A stretch of DNA of 5,376 bases from NCBI GenBank assembly GCA_902796895.1, contig CADBQV010000228.1, positions 1 through 5,376 of the forward strand. Direction: 5' to 3'. The position numbers and the translations under genes are program-made. The notes under the pieces were generated by a model that did not search any database, was not told where the DNA came from, and saw only the letters and a program-made list of their open reading frames with translations. This document shows, one piece after another, positions 1-5,376 of the stretch. The stretch is from an uncultured Erysipelotrichaceae bacterium (lineage in GTDB: Bacteria; Bacillota_I; Bacilli_A; Acholeplasmatales; Anaeroplasmataceae). How positions within the stretch are numbered: position 1 is the first letter of the stretch; every line of letters begins with the position of its first letter.

Positions 1-693
1 ATATGTATATGCTAATTTAGCTGCGTTCATTCTTGAAATTGATTTTGTCTCACCAACTCCTGAAAATGATAATGTAGTTTTATTAACATAAATTGTTATT
101 TTAGTTTTAAATTCTATAATATTATTTTTATCATTAATATCATATTCAAATACAGGTGAATTTAAATTATTTTCTGCACAATAATTATATACTAATACTA
201 AGAAGTTACCGGCTAAGTCATCAAAACCATGATCTAAATAATAATCAAAATCTAGCATAAATGATAATACATCATTAATAATTACCATATTCCAATTTGA
301 ATCTAGTGCTACTGCACCTATTATAGCTTCAAATAATTTTCTATCTGCATTAAATAAATTACCATCATCTGATTGATTTATATATTTACTTAAACCAAAA
401 AGCTCAATATTTCTTGCGAAAATATCTTTAGAATAAAAGCTATTTAATAAATCATTAAATTCAACATTTGAATTTTTTGTTCTAAACATACCACGTTCAT
501 TGAATGTACCAAAGAATTCAATTAATATTTGAGTTAATGAATAATTAATTACTCTTTTACCAATTGTTCTTAATACCTCATTTGAAAAAGGTATATTTTC
601 ATTATCAGTAATCATAAATGCTTGTTTTAATAATGTTTTATTTTTAAATTCATATTGGATTATATTTTCTACATCATTAATATCAACTACCAT
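1..693 (-). CDS. RNase III-like protein with degenerate active site and dsRNA-binding domain (3' end outside window)
   Basis: An uninterrupted reading frame of 231 codons runs from an ATG at 693 off the left edge. Residues about 10-148 match the RNase III domain: an opening YEFKNKTLLKQAF helix, the signature-motif region at 38-50 (NEVLRTIGKRVIN, against the usual NERLEFLGDAVL), FGLSKYI at 99-105 and FEAIIGAVALD at 121-131. Residues about 157-231 match a dsRNA-binding domain: SPVFEY at 179-184, an EF pair at 194-195, and GVGETKSISRMNAAKLAY at 212-229. By alignment with the E. coli catalytic residues, E38, E65 and E117 are kept (E39, E66, E122), but E41 is Arg42, D45 is Lys46 and D114 is Lys119. 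Family knowledge says these residues bind the catalytic Mg2+, so I infer loss of dsRNA cleavage with RNA binding kept. The length nearly equals normal RNase III, so only the end of the dsRNA-binding domain is probably missing. There is no frameshift or stop, which argues for a maintained protein rather than a decaying gene. The alternative is an unusual active RNase III. Confidence 0.8.
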   Translation of the reverse strand, partial: MVVDINDVENIIQYEFKNKTLLKQAFMITDNENIPFSNEVLRTIGKRVINYSLTQILIEFFGTFNERGMFRTKNSNVEFNDLLNSFYSKDIFARNIELFGLSKYINQSDDGNLFNADRKLFEAIIGAVALDSNWNMVIINDVLSFMLDFDYYLDHGFDDLAGNFLVLVYNYCAENNLNSPVFEYDINDKNNIIEFKTKITIYVNKTTLSFSGVGETKSISRMNAAKLAYTY

Positions 694-696
694 AAT

Positions 697-703
697 ATCA
701 CCT
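697..703 (-). promoter_or_regulatory. Ribosome binding site of the RNase III-like gene
   Basis: Read on the minus strand, AGGTGAT lies three bases before the ATG at 693. It matches the 3' part of the ideal Shine-Dalgarno sequence AGGAGGTGATC, so the close spacing is appropriate. It supports the ATG at 693 as the start; the first RNase III helix follows directly. Confidence 0.7.
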
Positions 704-725
704 ATTTTCCCAAAAAATCCAAATT

Positions 726-755
726 ATTATAGCACATAATAATTAAAACTGTCAA
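726..755 (-). promoter_or_regulatory. Consensus sigma-A-type promoter of the RNase III-like gene
   Basis: On the minus strand there is a perfect -35 TTGACA (755-750), an 18-base spacer, and a perfect -10 TATAAT (731-726) preceded by TGC, an extended -10 element. Transcription should start near 719, leaving a leader of about 26 bases. Both hexamers are perfect, so strong, mostly unregulated transcription is expected. The start site is inferred. Confidence 0.8.
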
Positions 756-794
756 TTTTACGAAAATTTTAGATATTGTATATAAAATATTTAT

Positions 795-822
795 TTTACT
801 ATTATTAATTATTTGTTATAAT
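795..822 (+). promoter_or_regulatory. Extended -10 promoter of the glycosylation operon
   Basis: A perfect TATAAT at 817-822 is preceded by TG at 814-815, giving an extended -10 element. The best -35 is TTTACT at 795-800 (four of six matches to TTGACA) with a 16-base spacer. Transcription should start near 829, about 27 bases before the ATG at 856. The weak -35 contrasts with the perfect one of the divergent promoter. The inverted repeat at 803-827 covers this -10. Confidence 0.65.
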
Positions 823-827
823 TAATA
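803..827. repeat. 10-bp perfect inverted repeat over the operon -10 (possible operator)
   Basis: TATTAATTAT (803-812) and ATAATTAATA (818-827) are exact reverse complements separated by TTGTT. The right arm overlaps the TATAAT box of the operon promoter, where a dimeric repressor would block RNA polymerase. All paired bases are A or T, and such palindromes arise readily by chance in this composition, so the operator role is only a possibility. Confidence 0.35.
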
Positions 828-838
828 TGTCATTTTTT

Positions 839-846
839 AAGGAGGG
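839..846 (+). promoter_or_regulatory. Ribosome binding site of the yfhO-like gene
   Basis: AAGGAGGG lies nine bases before the ATG at 856. It is a near-perfect Shine-Dalgarno sequence, fixes that ATG as the start, and predicts efficient translation of the first operon gene. Confidence 0.85.
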
Positions 847-855
847 AAATTAGTT

Positions 856-3800
856 ATGGAAAATGCATTAAATTTAAATAATTGTCATAATTCCCTTATT
901 AAAAGATTCTTTTTAAAAATTAATAAATTATGGAATAAAATATGGAATAATAAATTAAATACATTCATATTTCTATCATTAGTATTAATTACAGCTATAG
1001 CTTTTGTATTAATATCACATACATTTAATAAAAGCTTTTTAAATTATTCTACAGATGATGTAGTACAATACTATGCTTATATTGATGGTACATTTAATAG
1101 AATTAAACATGGTAATTTCTCATTATATGATGATTCATTAATTGGTGGTATGTCATTTTTCGCATCTGTTTATTACATACCTTATGATATATTCTTATTT
1201 TATGCTTTTATAATGTCATACATTATGCCTTCTGCTTGTGCATATTTACTTTCAAATATGCTAAGAATAATGTGTGGTTCATTAATAATGTATTATTTCT
1301 TTATAAGAAAAGGATTTAAGACTAAAGCAGCATTTTTAGCATCATTAATAATGTTTGTATCTGGTGTAGTTGAGGCAGAATTTATATTTGATGCATATTT
1401 AGGAATATTAGTATATGCTCCTTTAGGATTATTAGTTGCAGATTTATTTTTAGATAATTATAAAAAATATTTCTTATTAATACCTTTATATGGATTTACA
1501 ATAGTCGTTTATAATTATTATATTTCTTATATGCTATTTGCATTATTTTCAATATATTTTGTTATTGAATGTCATTTAAGATATAAAAAATTCTTTATAT
1601 TAAATAAAGATTTTTGGCTTAAATTTTTAATATTTATGTCACTTATCGTATTATCATTATTGATGTCTTTATTTATGCTTCTTCCTGGTGCGATGTTTGT
1701 TATTGAACAAACTAATAGATCTGGTCAAGCATTTGAAGGCTCAATATGGTATTATGGTTCATGGGCGAATCGAACAGTACCTACTGATGGACATTATTTC
1801 ACTCAATTAATTAATTTCTTTATTCCAAATAGCCCATTTGATTTAGGCTTAAATCCAGTAAATAAATATGGTTATGTTACAGAGCATGCATCACTTTATA
1901 TGTGTGTATCTGGTGCGATATTTTTAATTACATTCTTCTTTATTAATAATAGAAAAGCTAATAGATTAAAATTTTGGGTAATTATATTTAATATAATGCT
2001 TGCTATACCACTTTTTGCGATGATTTTTACAGCAAATGAGTGGTGGTATATAAGATGGTTTTTTATTCCTTTTTATATCAATTATTATGCTATGGCATAT
2101 TCAATGAATCATTATGGATTAAAATTTAGTGATAAAAATTATAAAAAATTACTTGCTATAATTATAATTGGATTTGTTTTTGCATTACTATTATACATTG
2201 TATTTGAAGAACCTGCATGGTTCTTACATTATAAATCACAAAAGGGTGTAACTGGTTATAGTGGATTCTTCTATCCTGTTTTAATTGGTTCTTTAATTGT
2301 AACTGGAACATATTTCGTATTACTTACAATTTCTTATTTTTATCAATTATTTAAATACTATAAAGGACTAAAAATAGTATATAAAATATTACCTTTTGTT
2401 GCATTTGCTGAAATTATATATGCTGGTGTAATTCCATTTCAAAATACTGGTTGGAGATATTACTTACCGAACGCAACATCTGTAGTTAAGGATAAAAATT
2501 ATATCTATAATTTAGGATTTGAAGAAACAAATGGCTTTAGAATTAATATGTTTACACCTGCAGCTAGGAGTATGACAAATACTAATATTGTAGCAGGAAA
2601 AACAAATCAATCTTCTTTCTTCCAATCATTTTATAATAATAATTTAGATACATATAATTATCAAATTCATAACTTTAAAGGTGGTAAATATAATGTTAGC
2701 TGGAGTCAAGCTACATATTATGGATATGGCCTATTAAACGCTCCTATGTTTAACGTTAAATATATTATTGCTGAACCTGATTGTAATGATATAAGATTAC
2801 CAATAAAATATTATAAAAAGATTGGAAATTATAAAACTAGTGATAATAAAAATGTTAATTATTATGAAAATGAATCTTTACCTCCATTTATAGTTTATGA
2901 TGATGTATTTGAATTTGATCATACAAATTTTACAAAATTCTCATCATTCCATAAGGATGTAGCATTACTTAATTATGCTTATGTAGCCACACCTGAGGTA
3001 GATAGTATTGATGATAATAATAAAGAAAATCAAAAATTATTAGATAATAGAGAAATATTAACTAAAAATGGTTTTGAAATAAAAAATACTTCTGTTATTG
3101 ATGAAATTAAGGCTGATCCAAGAATTAAAATGATTTATATAACAAATCATCATGAAGATGATGTATATGATAAATCATATTTCTTATATAAATTATCAAA
3201 ATATCCTGAAATATTATCATATGATGCGATATATTATGAATCTAGTGTAGATAGAGTATATTACCAAAATGGTGGTAATGCTTATATAAGATTTAAGCGT
3301 GATGATGCTACATATTATTATCCTACACATTATAATATGATTTATCTTAATAATTTAGAATATGCATATGATGGTGAATTATTAGATTTCATGATTACAA
3401 GAGGTTCAACTCCTGATGATAAAAAAGCTAATACTTCTAAATTCTACGCATTTGATTTTGGAATTTATGATGATTTTATAGAAAGACAAAATAAATATAC
3501 AGATAAAGAATTTAAATTAGATGGAACAAATATGCATATTAAATTTAAAAATTATGACACATCTAAGCCTAAAATTGTTAAAACAGCTTATACTTATACA
3601 AATGAATGGAAGACAGATAAATACGAAACAGTAAATATTAATGGTGGCTTTTTAGGTATAGTTATTCCTAAGGGTGAGGAATATATTGATATTAATTTAA
3701 AATTTAATCCATCATATTTCAGTACTAGTTTGAAAATATCTTTAATAGGCTGTATAATATATGCAGGTTTAATAACAACTACAATAATTATATATAAAAA

Positions 3801-3858
3801 GAAAAAAGAAAAGAGAATTAATGATGAAGACAATATCAATAATAGTGCCATGCTATAA
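856..3858 (+). CDS. yfhO: YfhO-family membrane glycosyltransferase (GT-C type)
   Basis: This 1000-residue integral membrane protein should transfer a sugar from a polyprenyl-phosphate carrier to a cell-envelope polymer outside the membrane. A basic cytoplasmic N-terminus precedes a first membrane segment at about 35-55. The first outer loop holds YSTDDVVQYY (64-73), whose acidic pair D67-D68 sits where GT-C enzymes keep their catalytic acid, followed by GGMSFF. About eleven further hydrophobic segments run to about residue 526. A large extracytoplasmic region (about 527-957) carries YfhO hallmarks: NAPMFNVKYIIAE (628-640), LPPFIVYDD (675-683) and the terminal TNEW...NGGFLGIVIPKGEEYIDINLKFNP block (915-952). 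A last membrane segment (about 958-979) ends in a KKKKEKR cytoplasmic tail. B. subtilis YfhO is about 860 residues, so this one is long, the excess lying in the external region at roughly 690-840. Bacillus and Listeria relatives glycosylate lipoteichoic acid; the acceptor here is inferred. The gene overlaps the next by 38 bases. Confidence 0.88.
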   Translation: MENALNLNNCHNSLIKRFFLKINKLWNKIWNNKLNTFIFLSLVLITAIAFVLISHTFNKSFLNYSTDDVVQYYAYIDGTFNRIKHGNFSLYDDSLIGGMSFFASVYYIPYDIFLFYAFIMSYIMPSACAYLLSNMLRIMCGSLIMYYFFIRKGFKTKAAFLASLIMFVSGVVEAEFIFDAYLGILVYAPLGLLVADLFLDNYKKYFLLIPLYGFTIVVYNYYISYMLFALFSIYFVIECHLRYKKFFILNKDFWLKFLIFMSLIVLSLLMSLFMLLPGAMFVIEQTNRSGQAFEGSIWYYGSWANRTVPTDGHYFTQLINFFIPNSPFDLGLNPVNKYGYVTEHASLYMCVSGAIFLITFFFINNRKANRLKFWVIIFNIMLAIPLFAMIFTANEWWYIRWFFIPFYINYYAMAYSMNHYGLKFSDKNYKKLLAIIIIGFVFALLLYIVFEEPAWFLHYKSQKGVTGYSGFFYPVLIGSLIVTGTYFVLLTISYFYQLFKYYKGLKIVYKILPFVAFAEIIYAGVIPFQNTGWRYYLPNATSVVKDKNYIYNLGFEETNGFRINMFTPAARSMTNTNIVAGKTNQSSFFQSFYNNNLDTYNYQIHNFKGGKYNVSWSQATYYGYGLLNAPMFNVKYIIAEPDCNDIRLPIKYYKKIGNYKTSDNKNVNYYENESLPPFIVYDDVFEFDHTNFTKFSSFHKDVALLNYAYVATPEVDSIDDNNKENQKLLDNREILTKNGFEIKNTSVIDEIKADPRIKMIYITNHHEDDVYDKSYFLYKLSKYPEILSYDAIYYESSVDRVYYQNGGNAYIRFKRDDATYYYPTHYNMIYLNNLEYAYDGELLDFMITRGSTPDDKKANTSKFYAFDFGIYDDFIERQNKYTDKEFKLDGTNMHIKFKNYDTSKPKIVKTAYTYTNEWKTDKYETVNINGGFLGIVIPKGEEYIDINLKFNPSYFSTSLKISLIGCIIYAGLITTTIIIYKKKKEKRINDEDNINNSAML

Positions 3859-4765
3859 CGAGCATGAAACTATAAACATTTATTACGATGAAGTAACTAA
3901 ATACTTAGATTCAAATTACAAATGGAATATCATATTTGTAGATGATGGTTCTAAGGATAATACATTATCTATTATTAAAGAATTAAATAAAAAAGATGAA
4001 AGAATTAAATATGTATCATTTTCTAGAAACTTCGGCAAAGAAGCTGCAATGTATGCAGGACTTGAAAATGCTAAAAAGCTAAATAGTGATATGGCTATAA
4101 TTATGGATGTTGATTTACAAGATCCTCCAAGATTAATACCTGAATTATTAAAATCTTATGATGAGGGATACCATATTATTTATACTAGACAAAAAAATAG
4201 ACATGGTTCTTCTTTAAAAAGTGCCTTCTTCTCTTTAACATTTTATAGAGTATATTCATTCTTTACAAAGGATAAGGTAGTGGCTAAAGGAGCTAGAGAT
4301 TATTGTTTACTTGATAAAAAAGCAATTGATGCTTTTTTAAGTGTAAAGGATTATAAGAGATTTACTAAAGGTATTTATAATTACGTAGGCTTTAAAAACA
4401 AATGCATTGAATTTGATTATGAAAAAAGAGTAGCTGGAGAAACTAAATGGAATTTCAAAAAGCTATTTAGATACGCATTAATAGGTATAAATGAATTCTC
4501 ATCCCTTTATACTTATATTCCTAAATTCTTTGGCTTTTTAACATTCTTATTATTAATATATGATGTAATAAGACAAACAATTAATGCCGTAAATGCATCA
4601 TCTTTTAGTGCATTTAATTTTTCACCAATCAGATTTGATTTAGCATTAATTGCTATATTCTTTACATTATATTATTTATTCAAATTATGTTACGAGCTTC
4701 GTGGACAAACTAGAAATAGACCAATCTATATCGAAGAGGAGACAAATATAGATGAAGCAGACTAA
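3821..4765 (+). CDS. csbB: GT2-family polyprenyl-phosphate glycosyltransferase (CsbB/GtrB/DPM1-like)
   Basis: This 314-residue enzyme should transfer a sugar from a nucleotide-sugar to undecaprenyl phosphate on the cytoplasmic face. The GT-A domain shows ISIIVPCYNE (5-14), the nucleotide-binding DDGS (41-44), SRNFGKEAAMYAG (68-80) and the metal-binding DVDLQDPP (96-103). AGETKW at 205-210 is the acceptor-side motif typical of DPM1/GtrB-like enzymes. Two C-terminal membrane segments (about 234-252 and 272-291) precede the family tail ELRGQTRNRPIYI (292-304). Length and architecture are normal for CsbB/GtrB. B. subtilis CsbB works with YfhO and uses GlcNAc, while Listeria GtlA uses galactose; the donor cannot be read here. 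Two ATG codons stand in tandem (3821 and 3824). The weak Shine-Dalgarno AAGAGA at 3811-3816 spaces better to 3824, which would give MKTISIIVP, so the true start may be one codon later. The start lies inside the preceding gene, implying translational coupling. Confidence 0.9.
   Translation: MMKTISIIVPCYNEHETINIYYDEVTKYLDSNYKWNIIFVDDGSKDNTLSIIKELNKKDERIKYVSFSRNFGKEAAMYAGLENAKKLNSDMAIIMDVDLQDPPRLIPELLKSYDEGYHIIYTRQKNRHGSSLKSAFFSLTFYRVYSFFTKDKVVAKGARDYCLLDKKAIDAFLSVKDYKRFTKGIYNYVGFKNKCIEFDYEKRVAGETKWNFKKLFRYALIGINEFSSLYTYIPKFFGFLTFLLLIYDVIRQTINAVNASSFSAFNFSPIRFDLALIAIFFTLYYLFKLCYELRGQTRNRPIYIEEETNIDEAD
4736..4741 (+). promoter_or_regulatory. Ribosome binding site of the gtrA-like gene
   Basis: GAGGAG lies ten bases before the ATG at 4752 and inside the end of the glycosyltransferase gene. 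It supports this start, which gives a 14-base gene overlap and places the first GtrA membrane helix close to the N-terminus as expected. Confidence 0.7.
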
Positions 4766-5258
4766 AAAAGAAATCTTTTATGAAATAATAAGATTTCTTA
4801 TAGTTGGTGGTATTGCTACTCTTGTAGATTATATAGTTACATGGTTATTTAAAAATTATGTATGTATAAATATGAATAAAGAGATTGCAGTATTTATATA
4901 TACTGCTTGTGGCTTTACTGCAGGTTTATTCACAAATTGGTTTTTACAAAAATTTGTTTATAGATATATAACTAAGGATCAACAAAAAAGTAAAAAAGTT
5001 TTCTTGAAATTTTTAATTTTATCACTAATAGGTTTTGGTATAACATGGTTAGGTATGTATTTAACAGAACCAATTCATAATAAAATATTATTTGATTTCT
5101 TATTTTTACATGATATAGCACTTTATTTCTGGATATTTAAAGTAATACTTACTATTATTGTTTTAATAATGAATTATATAGGAAGAAAACTGTTTGTGTT
5201 TAACACAAAAAAAGAAAATAAAGATAATAATGAAAAAGAGCTAAAAGATATGGATTAA
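4752..5258 (+). CDS. gtrA: GtrA-family membrane protein, probable lipid-linked sugar flippase
   Basis: This 168-residue protein has four membrane segments (about 12-32, 46-66, 84-104 and 121-145), the standard GtrA/GtcA topology and size. Family motifs are RFLIVGGIATLVDYIVTWLF (14-33), the TNWFLQKFVY segment (61-70) and the hallmark NYIGRKLFVF (141-150). The tail is hydrophilic and rich in Lys, Glu and Asn. GtrA-family proteins are thought to help polyprenyl-phosphate-linked sugars cross the membrane; Listeria GtcA is needed for teichoic acid glycosylation. Its overlap with the GT2 gene and the upstream yfhO-like gene fits that role. GtrA proteins have no known catalytic residues, so flipping activity is inferred from family and context. 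The last codons and the stop lie within the terminator hairpin. Confidence 0.9.
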   Translation: MKQTKKEIFYEIIRFLIVGGIATLVDYIVTWLFKNYVCINMNKEIAVFIYTACGFTAGLFTNWFLQKFVYRYITKDQQKSKKVFLKFLILSLIGFGITWLGMYLTEPIHNKILFDFLFLHDIALYFWIFKVILTIIVLIMNYIGRKLFVFNTKKENKDNNEKELKDMD

Positions 5259-5280
5259 TCCTAAATCTTTTAGCTTTTTT
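5233..5280. terminator. Bidirectional intrinsic terminator between convergent genes
   Basis: AGCTAAAAGAT (5239-5249) pairs perfectly with ATCTTTTAGCT (5265-5275). Between the arms GGATTAATCC (5252-5261) is itself a perfect palindrome that can extend the hairpin. On the plus strand the stem is followed by five T residues (5276-5280). On the minus strand it is followed by C and then five T residues (complement of 5237-5233). It can therefore end both the glycosylation operon and the converging gene that stops at 5291. Its left arm is the end of the gtrA coding sequence. Confidence 0.85.
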
Positions 5281-5290
5281 GATATAATTA

Positions 5291-5376
5291 TTATTTGCTT
5301 AAAACAGATTTGACATATTCTATATCTAAGTCTAATGCCTTTGATATTAAAGCTTCATCAAAACCATTTTTATACA
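5291..5376 (-). CDS. C-terminal end of an unidentified protein (5' part outside window)
   Basis: The minus strand has 27 sense codons entering from the right edge and ending in TAA at 5293-5291, encoding YKNGFDEALISKALDLDIEYVKSVLSK. The stop lies ten bases before the bidirectional terminator, which fits a real gene end. The segment predicts as two short helices with a turn (EALISKALDLDIEYVKSVL), like a helix-turn-helix. Such tails end several unrelated families, including some Rpn/PD-(D/E)XK nuclease-transposase proteins, but this is too little to assign a function. Confidence 0.55.
   Translation of the reverse strand, partial: YKNGFDEALISKALDLDIEYVKSVLSK

Noticed and set aside
1..693. Calling the RNase III-like gene a pseudogene, or the active rnc gene
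   Set aside because: The frame is intact with a good promoter and ribosome binding site, so it is not visibly broken. The Arg/Lys at three metal-ligand positions argue against naming it as functional RNase III.
3594..3851. Open frame of 85 codons on the minus strand within the end of the yfhO-like gene
   Set aside because: It lies wholly opposite a well-supported coding sequence. Its hydrophobic composition is explained by the reverse complement of AT-rich codons, and it has no family motif.
856..5258. Use of TGA as a tryptophan codon (mycoplasma-type code)
   Set aside because: Trp is encoded by TGG throughout, no in-frame TGA occurs in any gene here, and the standard code gives full-length family matches.
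5283..5288. TATAAT on the plus strand just after the terminator, as a possible promoter
   Set aside because: There is no matching -35 at the right distance and no plus-strand gene follows in the window. TATAAT is common by chance at this base composition.
1..5376. CRISPR arrays, insertion sequences, tRNA or rRNA genes
   Set aside because: No regularly spaced repeats, terminal inverted repeats with a transposase, or GC-rich structured RNA segments were seen. The window is almost entirely covered by the genes listed.

Overview
The window is very AT-rich, uses the standard code (Trp is TGG throughout, all four visible stops are TAA, and there is no in-frame TGA), and has near-consensus sigma-A-type promoters and AGGAGG-type ribosome binding sites. 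This points to a low-GC Firmicutes/Mollicutes-related bacterium, perhaps one of the small-genome gut Bacilli lineages. That placement is inferred from composition and gene content only.

Layout: (1) positions 1-693, minus strand, carry a 5'-complete, 3'-truncated gene for an RNase III-fold protein with a C-terminal dsRNA-binding domain. Three of the six conserved acidic active-site positions are replaced by Arg or Lys. (2) Positions 694-855 are a divergent regulatory region. A perfect TTGACA/TATAAT promoter drives the minus-strand gene, an extended -10 promoter drives the plus-strand operon, and a 10-bp inverted repeat overlaps the operon's -10. (3) Positions 856-5258 are a three-gene overlapping plus-strand operon: a YfhO-family multi-membrane-spanning glycosyltransferase, a GT2 polyprenyl-phosphate glycosyltransferase of the CsbB/GtrB/DPM1 type, and a GtrA-family membrane protein (the probable lipid-sugar flippase). 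(4) Positions 5233-5280 form a bidirectional intrinsic terminator whose hairpin includes the end of the third gene. (5) Positions 5291-5376, minus strand, are the last 27 codons of a converging gene that cannot be identified.

The three operon genes make a coherent pathway. The GT2 enzyme would load a sugar onto undecaprenyl phosphate at the inner membrane face, the GtrA protein would help flip the lipid-linked sugar, and the YfhO protein would transfer it to an extracellular acceptor. In Bacillus, Listeria and Staphylococcus relatives the acceptor is lipoteichoic acid; here sugar and acceptor are not readable from sequence.

The most unusual item is the RNase III-like protein. Its fold and RNA-binding parts are preserved, but its metal site has undergone charge reversal, suggesting a non-cleaving dsRNA-binding protein.
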